NCBI GenBank assembly: GCA_023389575.1
Contig: JAEWEG010000022.1
Location: 51,009-115,008 of the forward strand
Direction of reading: 5' to 3'
DNA: 64,000 bases
Source: Chloroflexota bacterium
GTDB lineage: Bacteria > Chloroflexota > Chloroflexia > Thermomicrobiales > UBA6265
Part shown: in pieces, positions 6,654 through 15,254 of the stretch
How positions within the stretch are numbered: position 1 is the first letter of the stretch
Layout of the letters: each line of letters opens with the position of its first letter
The notes under the pieces: generated by a model
Databases searched by the model: none
Told to the model about the DNA's origin: nothing
What the model saw: only the letters and a program-made list of their open reading frames with translations
Program-made: the position numbers and the translations under genes

Positions 6654-8735
6654 TTAGCACCACGACAGTGCATAGAACTGTGATCCGTCGAAGTAGTAAT
6701 CGCATCCATCCTTGACCGGCTCGGACAACGGAGGATCTACTAAGTTAGAGAGTACGTACTCTCCCACGGAACAACTTTCATACCAAATGCCTTCCCAATC
6801 CGACCAGTTATAGGTACAGCCGGCCGACATTCCGGAGACGAACTCACCTCGCTCGCTCGAGTAGATATCAGTTGAGCCATCGCTAGGTGGTTCATTCGCA
6901 GTCCAGCACTCATAGTCGAAATCCTGGTAGAACTGGGATCCATCGAAGTAGTATGTGCAGCCATCCTCTACAGGTTCGGATAGCGCGGAACCCAGATTGC
7001 CGCTCGTCCCGCCGCACGATTGGACCCAGAACTCTGGATCCCAGCTCCACGAATAGTGGCACCCAGCAGTGAACTCCGACCCGCCGTCCCCATCGGACAC
7101 GATTGGATCGTCAGTCTCTTCAGGCTCGTCGTCAAACCCAACTAGGCCATCGTGTCTGATTCCGAATACCAGTACGCCGGAATCACCTTGATCGTCTAGC
7201 AGCACCTCAACAGCGGAATCGGCGCCAGCTGTTTCGGCCTCGACCCAAATCGAGTGCTCGCCCGGCTGGCTGATCGATATGTCGAAGCTGACGGTCATGG
7301 ATGACATCGGATCGATCTGTAATGAGCTCGTGCCGTAGAGCGTCTCCATTACATCACCGGGCGCGAGATCGACAACGCGCAGAGTTCTGGGTACGTAGGG
7401 TTCACATCCACCATTCACAATGGCGAACTGTATAGTCTTTGGCCCGGTCGGATCGGCCGTGTCTTCACCAACCTGGAGGCCCTGAATATAGGGGCTGACT
7501 CCTGTGACACAGCTCCCGTCAAAGACTTCCGAATAGACTTGAACATTCTGCGCTGGTCCCTGGTCCACGACTGTGGTGGGTTCAACGCTGGTAGGGGGTT
7601 CTGTCGAAGAAGGCTCCTGCTCGATTGGAGGCTCTGTTGCGGGAGGCTCTTGCACACCCGTACCCTCCACCACATCCACAAAGATATGTTGAGGAAGAGT
7701 GCCAGAGGAGTCGGGAATTTCGTTCCAACCTCCGTTCACGCGCAAGTAGGCCATGAAGAATTCGTGCCTACCAGGAATGGTGAGCACTGCGGTATGGGTG
7801 ATTACTCTCGACTCACCCGGCCCAAGCCTGAACTCACGATCTTGCAGCGGGTCTGAGATGTTGTCGGGGGGCGGATTAGGATTTCGGCCACCGATCGCTA
7901 GTACTGTCGGGGCAAAGACTCCGCAGCCGGCATTGTGAATTGTCACCGAGAAGGTCACGGTCGTTGACGTATCGGGGTTACTCGGCGTTACAGTCAATGG
8001 ACTGATGGCTTGGGGAACTCCCGCGTCGTTACAGCCTGAGCCCGGTGGGGTGTCTGGCTGCTCCACCGGTTCAATGGGTTGAATAGTTGGCTGTACTCCT
8101 GAAGGGGGGAGTTCAGCGGGAAATTCTTCATCAGGATCCTGTGTAGGCTGAGAGCCAGGCACCCAGCCTTCGTTGGAATAGTTCTGACCAATCCGCCAAT
8201 CCGCGAGCCATGAAGGCTTACTCACAACAGAGGTCGACAGCATCCCCAGTGTTGCGTTTAACTCAACCCTCAGAGTAACTACCCCATTTCGACTCGCGTT
8301 TACGCGCGCGGCGATCCAATCTATTGGAGCGAAGATGTTAACTCGCTCTTTCCATGAAATTCTCAGATCGACATATCGATCGGAATTCCGGGACAAGGAA
8401 TAGCACTCTAGGTCTTCTATTACAGCTATGGAGAAAACACCTGTATCAAACGTATTGCACCGAGGCTCATCGACTACTGACAACACTCCATTAGCGTCGG
8501 CGAAGCGTGCTGTCATCTGAATGCCCGAGGCATCCAGAGCTAACACATTGGCCGAGTAACCATAGCGATACCCTTGAGTAACTTGGGAGGCCGAGATGAA
8601 GGGCGCAAGTGACGCAAGAATCACAATCAGAGAGATCACAATGGCGGATGGCCGCACAAGGCCGACCCCAGCGCGCTCATTCCGACTCGAGAAATGTGTC
8701 CGTCGACTGTGCCGCTGACCAGGCGATGTCCGCAT
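6654..8735 (-). CDS. large secreted protein with CARDB-like domains and Cys-rich C-terminal repeats
   Basis: 693 residues with a membrane or signal segment at about 28-48 (PSAIVISLIVILASLAPF). Then: an unassigned N-terminal region; a Pro/Glu-rich linker; two Ig-like segments (about 230-355 and 410-520) with the VTPSNPDTSTTVTFSVTIHNAGCG and IQFAIVNGGCEP patterns of CARDB-type adhesion domains; a second low-complexity linker between them; and a C-terminal part in which SEPV(E/K)DGC(T/D)YYFDGSQFY occurs twice with paired Cys and Trp residues. Composition is clearly AT-richer than the chromosome around it. Probably a surface or secreted protein acquired with the island. Start uncertain. Confidence 0.72.
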   Translation of the reverse strand: MRTSPGQRHSRRTHFSSRNERAGVGLVRPSAIVISLIVILASLAPFISASQVTQGYRYGYSANVLALDASGIQMTARFADANGVLSVVDEPRCNTFDTGVFSIAVIEDLECYSLSRNSDRYVDLRISWKERVNIFAPIDWIAARVNASRNGVVTLRVELNATLGMLSTSVVSKPSWLADWRIGQNYSNEGWVPGSQPTQDPDEEFPAELPPSGVQPTIQPIEPVEQPDTPPGSGCNDAGVPQAISPLTVTPSNPDTSTTVTFSVTIHNAGCGVFAPTVLAIGGRNPNPPPDNISDPLQDREFRLGPGESRVITHTAVLTIPGRHEFFMAYLRVNGGWNEIPDSSGTLPQHIFVDVVEGTGVQEPPATEPPIEQEPSSTEPPTSVEPTTVVDQGPAQNVQVYSEVFDGSCVTGVSPYIQGLQVGEDTADPTGPKTIQFAIVNGGCEPYVPRTLRVVDLAPGDVMETLYGTSSLQIDPMSSMTVSFDISISQPGEHSIWVEAETAGADSAVEVLLDDQGDSGVLVFGIRHDGLVGFDDEPEETDDPIVSDGDGGSEFTAGCHYSWSWDPEFWVQSCGGTSGNLGSALSEPVEDGCTYYFDGSQFYQDFDYECWTANEPPSDGSTDIYSSERGEFVSGMSAGCTYNWSDWEGIWYESCSVGEYVLSNLVDPPLSEPVKDGCDYYFDGSQFYALSWC

Positions 8736-9342
8736 AGAGAGCTACCCAATTCGTCATGAACTTTTTTAGTTGATAGAGACCCGACCCGCGAAATATACCC
8801 CGATGTAATCATGGCCGCAAGATGCCTATAGCCCAAGAAGAAGGGAGGTCTGAGTTGCTGCTCAGGACCTCCCTGTATGTCACTCAGCCCAATCAATCGA
8901 GCTGAGGACGAAATCGTCTCTCTCCTGTGCCACAGCGCCTTGTCCTTGGTCCGAGAGAACCGTGAGTTGCCCGCCCAAGCGGTGATTGATCTCTCTCCAT
9001 CCTTATTTCAGGAAACTTTCATTGCGTTTTCGACCAGCGCGGGGGATTCTACCTAGGCATCAAGTAAGGTTGACGCCTCCCAGAGCACTCGGCTTTCCTC
9101 CTCAGTGCGAACCACAGCCCTCTAATTGTGTACTCGAAAGACAGAATTAGGTGCCCAAGAGCGCGGGCGACTGAATGGTCCGCCCCTATCCCGAGTGACC
9201 ACCATTCGTGCTCGCCACATTTCCACAACCTTTCTGTCACAACCCCAGAGCGGCTTCTGCACTAGACTATTGCCCGACGCCAATCGCTCCCGGGTGGTGG
9301 CGTCCTTGCGTTCCACCCATCCGCACACAGGGAGTAACTCCA
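8736..9342. other. intergenic stretch at right edge of the AT-rich island
   Basis: About 600 bases without a supportable gene. It should contain the promoter of the leftward 693-residue gene and that of the DedA gene. The open frame at 8636-8896 overlaps the coding start and has no independent support. Apart from a hairpin at 8843-8875, nothing was recognised. Base composition returns to high GC toward 9.3 kb. Confidence 0.45.
8843..8875. terminator. imperfect hairpin, possible terminator
   Basis: AGGGAGGTC-TGAG (8843-8855) pairs with CTCAGGACCTCCCT (8862-8875) with a single bulge and a six-base loop. No gene ends immediately before it, so it could be a relic terminator of the island. Confidence 0.35.
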
Positions 9343-9990
9343 TTGGGTTTGTTGAGTGATTTGACGAACTGGGCGAAGGATTTCGTCGAGTCCGCCGGGT
9401 ATATCGGCGTCTTCCTCATGATCGTGCTGGAAAACGTCTTCCCGCCGATCCCTTCAGAGGCTATCCTCCCGCTCGCCGGGTTCCTCGCTGGCGAAGGCCG
9501 CTTCTGGCTTCCCGCCGTCATCGTCGCCGCCACCCTCGGCGCGGTCGCCGGAGCACTGATCCTCTATTACGTCGCCTACGCCTTCGGCGACAAGCGCGTT
9601 CGCTGGCTGATCAATCGCTACGGCAAGTGGTTCGCCGTCAGCGAGAAGGACCTCGACACCGCCAACGACTGGTTCGACCGCCATGGCAACCAGGCGGTGC
9701 TCATTTGCCGCCTCGTTCCCATCGTCCGCAGCCTGGTCTCGCTCCCGGCCGGACTCCGCCGGATGCCGCTCCACAGCTTCATCGTCTACACCGCCATCGG
9801 TAGCGGTCTGTGGAACACCCTCCTCATCGTCGCCGGCTGGTGGCTGGGCGATAACTGGGAAGACGTCAGCCATCTTGTCGACTACCTCGACTACCCGATA
9901 TACATCGCCATCGTCGGGGCCGTCGTCTGGTTCATCTGGAAGAAGAGGTTCTCCAGTTCCTCCCGCTCCACCTCCCCCGACAGCGTGTAG
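9343..9990 (+). CDS. DedA family integral membrane protein
   Basis: 215 residues from a TTG start at 9343, chosen because AGGGAGT lies seven bases upstream; earlier in-frame codons translate to non-membrane sequence. DedA/SNARE-associated proteins are inner-membrane proteins implicated in lipid carrier recycling and envelope homeostasis. Visible are the family hallmarks ENVFPPIPSEAILPLAGFLAG (re-entrant loop with acidic and Pro residues) and LICRLVPIVRSLVSLPAGLRRMP (the Arg-rich second loop), plus several hydrophobic helices and a basic C-terminus. A short helical ORF follows after five bases. Confidence 0.88.
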   Translation: MGLLSDLTNWAKDFVESAGYIGVFLMIVLENVFPPIPSEAILPLAGFLAGEGRFWLPAVIVAATLGAVAGALILYYVAYAFGDKRVRWLINRYGKWFAVSEKDLDTANDWFDRHGNQAVLICRLVPIVRSLVSLPAGLRRMPLHSFIVYTAIGSGLWNTLLIVAGWWLGDNWEDVSHLVDYLDYPIYIAIVGAVVWFIWKKRFSSSSRSTSPDSV

Positions 9991-9995
9991 CCACC

Positions 9996-10178
9996 ATGGA
10001 TACCGAACGCGATTCCGCGATGGATGACGACCGCGAAGCCGCCATGGCGATCTTCGAAGAAGTTGGCAAAGCTTTCGCCGACCAGTCACCCGAGAAGATC
10101 GCCGAGGAAGTGGCGCGGGCATTGGCCGAGGTCCGTGCCGAGAAGGCGCAACACCGGGTCCCCGCGAGCGACCAATGA
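9996..10178 (+). CDS. small charged helical protein
   Basis: 60 residues, mostly amphipathic helix (AAMAIFEEVGKAFADQSPEK, then IAEEVARALAEVRAE). It starts five bases after the DedA stop, so it is probably translated from the same mRNA. A second ATG at 10020 (MDDDREAA) is an alternative start. Length and composition recall small DNA-binding antitoxin-like or adaptor proteins, but no toxin gene follows; the next gene is a NUDIX hydrolase. Unknown function. Confidence 0.5.
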   Translation: MDTERDSAMDDDREAAMAIFEEVGKAFADQSPEKIAEEVARALAEVRAEKAQHRVPASDQ

Positions 10179-10204
10179 GCCTCTTGCCCCTGGCTTCCTG
10201 ACCG

Positions 10205-10654
10205 ATGCCCTCCTCTGGCGAGCGATTCACCGCGCCGGTCGCGGTCCATCTCTTCCTCACCCGCTATGACCAGATCCTCCTGCTCCGGCGCTTCAACACC
10301 GGTTACGAGGATGGCAACCACAGCGTCATCGCGGGGCACCTCGACGGTGGCGAAACCGTGCTCGAAGCCACTCGCCGCGAAGCGCGAGAAGAGGCCGGCA
10401 TCGAACTCGACCTGGCCACCACATCCGTCGTCCAGGTCATGCACCGCCTGTCCACGGACAGCGAACGCATCGACTACTTCCTCGTGGCGGACCGCTGGAC
10501 CGGCGATATCACCAACCGCGAGCCTGATAAATGCGATGAGCTGCGCTGGTTCCCCATCGACGATCTCCCGCCGAACACTGTTCCCTACGTCGCCTTCGCC
10601 ATCGCCGCGTGGCGGGCCGGAACCCCATTCACCGCGTTCGGCTGGACTCCCTGA
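10205..10654 (+). CDS. NUDIX hydrolase
   Basis: 149 residues with a perfect Nudix box at about 44-66 (GHLDGGETVLEATRREAREE followed by AGI), matching Gx5Ex7REUxEExGU. These Mg-dependent enzymes hydrolyse nucleoside diphosphates linked to another moiety. The N-terminal PVAVHLFLTRYDQILLLRR strand is typical of single-domain housecleaning or isopentenyl-type members. The substrate cannot be read from the sequence. It lies downstream of DedA and the small helical gene in the same direction, with short gaps. Confidence 0.88.
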   Translation: MPSSGERFTAPVAVHLFLTRYDQILLLRRFNTGYEDGNHSVIAGHLDGGETVLEATRREAREEAGIELDLATTSVVQVMHRLSTDSERIDYFLVADRWTGDITNREPDKCDELRWFPIDDLPPNTVPYVAFAIAAWRAGTPFTAFGWTP

Positions 10655-10694
10655 GCCTCTCCGTCAACCCACCTGCCCAAACGACCTGCTTGCA

Positions 10695-10709
10695 TAAACT
10701 TACAGTTTA
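10695..10709. promoter_or_regulatory. palindromic operator candidate before the FMN reductase
   Basis: TAAACT-TAC-AGTTTA is a perfect inverted repeat in an AT-rich gap about 75 bp before the FMN reductase start. A TTGCAT (10690-10695) with a TAAACT 18 bases later gives a possible promoter overlapping it. The cognate regulator is not in the window. Confidence 0.4.
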
Positions 10710-10784
10710 TTACTAAACTATACAGAGTAAGCGGACAGGAGGCACCACCTGCCCGCGATTTCGAGAAGGAAGAAGGGGACCCAT

Positions 10785-11369
10785 ATGACTACATTCGCCG
10801 AACCATTGAAGCTTGAGATCATCCTCGGAAGCGTGCGCGACGGCCGCTTCGGACCCACCGTCGCCAACTGGTACGCCGAACAAGCCCGCCAGCATGGTGA
10901 CTTCGACGTCAACGTCATCGACCTCGCCAACTACACCTTCCCGGACGACATGTCCGTCAACGCCGATGTCGAGGATTTCTCGCGACGCATCGACGCCGCC
11001 GACGCGGTGGTGGTGATCACCCCGGAGTACAACCACTCCTACCCTGGCCCGCTCAAGACCGCGATCGACTCGATCAAGGCCCCCTGGGCTGGCAAGCCGG
11101 TCGCGCTCGTCTCATACGGCGGCATGTCCGGTGGCCTGCGATCCGTCGAGCCGCTTCGCGTTGTGTTCGCGGAACTCCACGCCACCACCATCCGCGAGAC
11201 GGTCAGCTTCCACATGGCCCACGGCCAGTTCACGCCCGACGGCGATCCCGTCGACCCGGTCGGCGTCAACACCGCCGCCCGCGCCCAGCTCGATCTCCTC
11301 GAATGGTGGGGTGACGCCCTCCGTAATGCCCGCGCCGCCCGGCCCTACGGCCAGAAGGTCGCCGCGTAA
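10785..11369 (+). CDS. NADPH-dependent FMN reductase family protein
   Basis: 194 residues with the flavodoxin-like NADPH:FMN reductase/quinone reductase fold. EIILGSVRDGRFGPTVANWY is the phosphate-binding loop, AVVVITPEYNHSYPGPLKTAIDSI is the family signature near the flavin, and VSYGGMSGG is the third flavin loop. The cytoplasmic enzyme passes electrons from NADPH to flavins, quinones or azo compounds. ATG at 10785 follows GAAGGGGAC. It is a single-gene unit with its own operator-like palindrome upstream and a 16-bp perfect terminator stem downstream. Confidence 0.9.
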   Translation: MTTFAEPLKLEIILGSVRDGRFGPTVANWYAEQARQHGDFDVNVIDLANYTFPDDMSVNADVEDFSRRIDAADAVVVITPEYNHSYPGPLKTAIDSIKAPWAGKPVALVSYGGMSGGLRSVEPLRVVFAELHATTIRETVSFHMAHGQFTPDGDPVDPVGVNTAARAQLDLLEWWGDALRNARAARPYGQKVAA

Positions 11370-11400
11370 GCATTCCGAGCCACCCACACCTCAATTCGAC

Positions 11401-11437
11401 GACAACCGCCTGGCGAAACGCTCGCCAGGCGGTTGTC
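11401..11437. terminator. terminator hairpin after FMN reductase
   Basis: A perfect 16-bp stem (GACAACCGCCTGGCGA at 11401-11416 with its complement at 11422-11437) and a five-base loop, 31 bases after the stop codon. It is followed by CATTTCC on the plus strand. Confidence 0.75.
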
Positions 11438-11516
11438 ATTTCCGGAATCGGTCCTGGCCCGCCATGCGATATCCTGCGGGAGTGACCGTTTCCCCATTGC
11501 CACGAAGGACCGCTCC

Positions 11517-11876
11517 ATGACCCTGTTTACCCCGGCCTTCCTGCTCCGAGCCGAAGGCTTCGCCCTCTTGCTCGCCGCGACAACCATCTACTGGCGGGAG
11601 GACCACTCGTGGATCCTCTATCTGGTGCTCTTCCTCGCCCCCGACCTCTCCATGCTCGGCTACCTGGCCGGGCCCCGCGCCGGCGCGTATGTCTACAACA
11701 TGGCCCACGCCACCGTGCTCCCCATCACCCTCGGCCTGTATGGCTACCTGAACGATGCGCCGGTCGCCATGGCCGTCGCCCTGATCTGGCTCGCGCACAT
11801 CGGCTTCGACCGCGTGCTGGGCTACGGTCTCAAATACCCCACCGCGTTCCGCGATACGCATATCGCCCGCGTCTGA
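11517..11876 (+). CDS. DUF4260 family membrane protein
   Basis: 119 residues. The start is set at the ATG at 11517 because GAAGGA lies upstream and the protein then begins MTLFTPAFLLRAEGFALLL as in the family. Four hydrophobic helices, with the DUF4260 signatures WILYLVLFLAPDLSMLGYL, AYVYNMAHATVLP and IWLAHIGFDRVLGYGLKY. The function of this small membrane family is not known. It is monocistronic, with terminators on both sides. Confidence 0.85.
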   Translation: MTLFTPAFLLRAEGFALLLAATTIYWREDHSWILYLVLFLAPDLSMLGYLAGPRAGAYVYNMAHATVLPITLGLYGYLNDAPVAMAVALIWLAHIGFDRVLGYGLKYPTAFRDTHIARV

Positions 11877-11880
11877 GAAC

Positions 11881-11924
11881 GAACACGACAAAGGGGATGG
11901 CGCGCCATCCCCTTTGTCGTGTTC
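11881..11924. terminator. bidirectional terminator between convergent genes
   Basis: A perfect 20-bp stem (11881-11900 with 11905-11924) around a CGCG loop, lying between the convergent DUF4260 and tyrosinase genes. The AAAGGGG/CCCCTTT core gives it a usable T-tract on both strands. Confidence 0.8.
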
Positions 11925-11942
11925 GATACAACCAGTCCGGAA

Positions 11943-13145
11943 TCAGGCCTCGTCGGTATCGTAGATGTAGCCCAGTTTCCGGCTGTCCAGCATCATCCGA
12001 GGCGTCACCGTCATGTCGATGTGGGTGTAAGGCCACATCGCGTCGTCGATGTTGTGCCCCACCGGCCCACCCGTCTCCGGCAGGTACACCTGGCCATGCC
12101 GTTGCATCCACAGGTTCCAGATCCGGTCGATGTTGGCGTGGTGCAGGAAGAACACTGGGTCGTTCGGCGAGGAGTTCGCCGCCATCGTGCCCATCACCAT
12201 GTCGCCGTTGGCCGCGACCGGCGCCGGGGTCGCCTCATGGCCGTGCTCTCCATCGCCCATCGCCGCCTCGTGAGCGAAGGCCCATTCGCCGGCAACCCAC
12301 AGGTGCACGCGGTTGTGCATCGCGTGGTCTCCCGTGCAGACCGGCCCCGAGCCGTCCACCGGACCGCACATCTCGGCCACGCAATCCCGCCAGCCCTCCA
12401 GGAAGTTCCGGAAACTTTCCGAGGCGAACGCCAGCGCGGTCCACGGCTCCGTATCGTAGTTCGGTATCGACAGCGCCTGCTCCACCTGCTCGGCGGTCGG
12501 CAGGTCTGGCGCCAGGCCGCCCATGCCAAGATCCCGCGTGATCCACGGAATCTGGTGCTCGTCTCCATGGTCGAACACCGTCAGTTCCCAACTGCCCTTG
12601 GCGAACGGTCCATCGATCACGGCCTCGTTGTCGGCGTCGCTGCCGTCACCGCCCATGAAATCCGGCTGCCACAGGTAGGAATCGACCTGGTTGTCGACCG
12701 TCCAGTCCCAGTACGGAAGCGTCACCGAGGGATCCACCGTCTGCAATTGCTGCTCGAACATGAGCAGGAACTGCCGGTGCCATGGAAAGAACGCCGCCCC
12801 CATGTGCGCCGCGTCCAGCCCGCAGGTGAACGCATCGCGGTGCCACAGCACGAAGGTGTCATAGGTGCTCATCGATGGCAGCCACGGCGATGGCTTCAGC
12901 TTCAGCCCCTTCACCGCGTTCACGAAGTCGAACTTCTCCACGTCGCTCATATTGGCCGCGTTCTTCCGCACGGTCAGCCCTTCGGTCGCGACCGGGGACG
13001 CCTGGGGCGTCTGCGCCGCTCCCGGTCCGGCCAGGCGCGCGGCCATCGCGGCCGCCGCTCCCGCGACCATCCCTCCGAGCACGGAACGACGGCTCGCGCT
13101 TCTTCCAAAACGTCCAGCAGGCATGATTCGGCTATCGGCAGGCAT
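11943..13145 (-). CDS. tyrosinase family copper protein, Tat-exported
   Basis: About 400 residues starting at the ATG at 13145 (GAGG eight bases upstream). A twin-arginine signal (SASRRSVLGGMVAGAAAAMA) is followed by AAQTPQASPVAT. The type-3 copper centre is visible: CuA in HRDAFTCGLDAAHMGAAFFPWH and CuB around H-x-H before NDPVFFLHHANIDRIWNLW. Such enzymes oxidise phenols to quinones. The Tat signal implies export of a folded, copper-loaded enzyme. No melanin or caddie-protein gene is adjacent. The C-terminal half includes the usual PYWDW segment. Confidence 0.9.
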   Translation of the reverse strand: MPADSRIMPAGRFGRSASRRSVLGGMVAGAAAAMAARLAGPGAAQTPQASPVATEGLTVRKNAANMSDVEKFDFVNAVKGLKLKPSPWLPSMSTYDTFVLWHRDAFTCGLDAAHMGAAFFPWHRQFLLMFEQQLQTVDPSVTLPYWDWTVDNQVDSYLWQPDFMGGDGSDADNEAVIDGPFAKGSWELTVFDHGDEHQIPWITRDLGMGGLAPDLPTAEQVEQALSIPNYDTEPWTALAFASESFRNFLEGWRDCVAEMCGPVDGSGPVCTGDHAMHNRVHLWVAGEWAFAHEAAMGDGEHGHEATPAPVAANGDMVMGTMAANSSPNDPVFFLHHANIDRIWNLWMQRHGQVYLPETGGPVGHNIDDAMWPYTHIDMTVTPRMMLDSRKLGYIYDTDEA

Positions 13146-13296
13146 TGAGTACCTCGGGCGCGTAACGGTTTGTGCAACCGCGAATTCAGGCAATAAAGTC
13201 CCTATGCCCATCATGCGCCACGCCGCCGTCCCGTCAACATGCCGATAGTCCTGAACCTGCCCGCCGCGCGACTGGCGCCCGCTCCATGACCCGGTT

Positions 13297-13857
13297 TTAC
13301 CCAGCCGCGTGGAGCCGCACCCCGTTGGGCAGGTCCTCGATCGTGGTTCCGCGCGGTTGCCGCGCCACCATCACCACCATCGCGAAATCGCCGATGCAGC
13401 CGCTGAGATGGAACGCCGCCGGCAGCACCAGCCACCCACCCCAGCGCCCGGCCAGGATCGCCGCCAGGCAGAGCAGCGTCAGCACCACGAACGGCGTAAG
13501 CAGGACCACGGTGAACCGACCGCGCGTGAATCGCGTATCCGGGCAGGCGCAGTAGAACGCGGGCAACACCCCACCCACCATCATCGCGCCGTACGAAGGG
13601 GTCCCGCCGAATCGGCGGAACGCCAGGCCGTGCAGCCCCTCGTGCGCCACCATCAGGACGACCACCAGCGCCAGCGTCACCCCGAACGCCACCAGCATCC
13701 CCAGCCCGGTGAACTCGACGCTCGATTCCCCCCATCGCCACGACCACAGGGCCACGAAGACCATGAGCCCCACGACCAGCAGCACCACGCTGAACGCGGT
13801 CCACGTCATGATGTCGTTCCGCGATGGATGCCAATCCCGGCTGCCGCTGTCGTTCAT
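13297..13857 (-). CDS. DUF3267 family putative membrane metalloprotease
   Basis: 186 residues. The start at 13857 is fixed by GAGGAGG seven bases upstream; the longer open frame is not needed. It has four to five hydrophobic helices and a zinc-protease-like HEGLHGLAFRRFGG (HExxH) inside the second membrane region. The later SGCIGDFAMVVMVARQP would supply the third ligand (Asp) as in site-2-type proteases. DUF3267 proteins are predicted intramembrane or membrane-bound zinc peptidases; the substrate is unknown. Confidence 0.8.
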   Translation of the reverse strand: MNDSGSRDWHPSRNDIMTWTAFSVVLLVVGLMVFVALWSWRWGESSVEFTGLGMLVAFGVTLALVVVLMVAHEGLHGLAFRRFGGTPSYGAMMVGGVLPAFYCACPDTRFTRGRFTVVLLTPFVVLTLLCLAAILAGRWGGWLVLPAAFHLSGCIGDFAMVVMVARQPRGTTIEDLPNGVRLHAAG

Positions 13858-14195
13858 GCGTCCTCCTCGAACCCGTTTCCTGGGCGCACGGCCCACCTGA
13901 TCACGAAGCCTATCCGTCAACTCCCCGTTTCGCGACCAAAACCCCGTCGTCCGGCCCAATCCGCCAGGCCAGCGACGCCCAACAGCGGTACAACCGCACG
14001 GCCCCGCCTTGACACCTACAAGGCCACAAGCGGACAATCCATAGGAGTCAGGTCGGAATACGAGGCCGGGTGCGCCTCTCCCTTCCGGCAATGGAGTTTC
14101 CCAGCATGTTCCCGCACGGCGAAGGGCAGGTCCGGTGACGTTTCGCAGACCCGGCTTGGCGAACCACGCCACACCCGCGCGCTGGTACTGAGCCC
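13858..14195. other. intergenic region between divergent genes, with a long leader
   Basis: About 340 bases between the DUF3267 gene and the ABC importer operon. A promoter candidate at 14010-14039 would leave a leader of roughly 150 bases before the permease ATG. The leader is GC-rich with possible stems. I compared it by eye with the cobalamin riboswitch conserved boxes and found no match. No gene seen. Confidence 0.45.
14010..14039 (+). promoter_or_regulatory. sigma-70-type promoter candidate for the ABC importer
   Basis: TTGACA (14010-14015), an 18-base spacer, then GACAAT (14034-14039). The -35 is perfect, and the -10 matches four of six positions of TATAAT. It faces the permease operon. 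Confidence 0.45.
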
Positions 14196-15254
14196 ATGGC
14201 CGCCATCACGCCGGACCAGGCGCGCGTACCCAGTGAAGAAAACGCCTCCCAGCCGCTGATCGTCATCAGCCGCAGCCTCGGCTTGCTGATCGGCATCGCC
14301 CTCATCGCGGCGGTCGCCCTGCTCAGCCTCAGGTTCGGCTCCCATCCCGTCTCCACCCGTGACGCCTGGAACGCCATCTTCAACTACGACGACACCAACT
14401 ACGAGCAGCTCGTCGTCCACACCATGCGCATCCCACGCACCGTCATCGCCATTGGCGTTGGCGCCGCCCTCGCCGTGACCGGCGCGGTCATGCAGGCCGT
14501 CACCCGCAACCCGCTCGCCGATTCCTCCATCCTCGGGGTCTCCAGCGGCGCGTCGTTCGCCATCGTCACCGCCATCTTCTACTTCGGCATCACCAGCCCA
14601 CAGGGCTTCGTCTGGTTCGCCTTCGCCGGCGCGCTCGTCGCCTCGGTTCTCGTCTTCATCGTCGGCACCTCCGGTCGCGATGGTCCCACGCCCGTCAAGC
14701 TCACGCTCGCCGGGGTCGTCATCTCCGCCCTGCTCGGCGCGTGGACCAGCGCCCTCATCCTGCTCGACGAGCAGACCATGGACACCGCCCGCTTCTGGCT
14801 GGCCGGGTCCGTCGCGGGCCGCACGCTCGAAACATTCTGGATCGTCTCACCCTTCCTGATCCTCGGCACCATCGCCTGCCTGTTGATCGGCCACCAGCTC
14901 AACGTGATGAGCATGGGAGACGAAACCGCCCAGGCGCTCGGCATGAACATCAACCGCACCCGCGTCATCTGCGGCGTGCTGGTGGTGCTCATCACCGGCG
15001 CCGCCACCGCCGCCGCCGGTCCCATCGGCTTCGTCGGCCTGGCCGTGCCCCACATGGTCCGCGCCGTCATCGGCCCGGATTACCGCTGGATCCTCGCCTA
15101 CTCGGTCATCGTCGGCGCCATCTTTCTCACCGCGGCGGACATCCTCGGCCGCGTGGTGCTCGAAACCGGTGAACTCCAGGTCGGCATCGTCACCGCCATC
15201 GCCGGCGCGCCGTTCCTCATCTATCTGGCCCGGCGCGCGAAGGTGGCGATGTAG
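14196..15254 (+). CDS. FecCD family ABC importer permease 1
   Basis: 352 residues with about ten hydrophobic helices. It is a permease of the FecCD/BtuC family, importers of ferric siderophores, haem or cobalamin. Family motifs visible: RIPRTVIAIGVGAALAVTGAVMQAVTRNPLADSSILGVSSGASF, LALGMNINRTR-type cytoplasmic loop (QALGMNINRTRVICGVLV), and GPIGFVGLAVPHMVRAVIGPDYR, where the ATPase docks. The stop is followed directly by the next permease's ATG. No substrate-binding protein is in this operon. Confidence 0.9.
   Translation: MAAITPDQARVPSEENASQPLIVISRSLGLLIGIALIAAVALLSLRFGSHPVSTRDAWNAIFNYDDTNYEQLVVHTMRIPRTVIAIGVGAALAVTGAVMQAVTRNPLADSSILGVSSGASFAIVTAIFYFGITSPQGFVWFAFAGALVASVLVFIVGTSGRDGPTPVKLTLAGVVISALLGAWTSALILLDEQTMDTARFWLAGSVAGRTLETFWIVSPFLILGTIACLLIGHQLNVMSMGDETAQALGMNINRTRVICGVLVVLITGAATAAAGPIGFVGLAVPHMVRAVIGPDYRWILAYSVIVGAIFLTAADILGRVVLETGELQVGIVTAIAGAPFLIYLARRAKVAM

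Noticed and set aside
8636..8896. 86-codon frame with two GHISRVG/GYISRVG-like segments
   Set aside because: It overlaps the start of the 693-residue gene in another frame. The similarity of the two segments is short and not supported at DNA level.
14040..14195. Cobalamin riboswitch in the importer leader
   Set aside because: The conserved GCCACTG and B12-box sequences are absent by eye, although the downstream transporter type made it worth checking.
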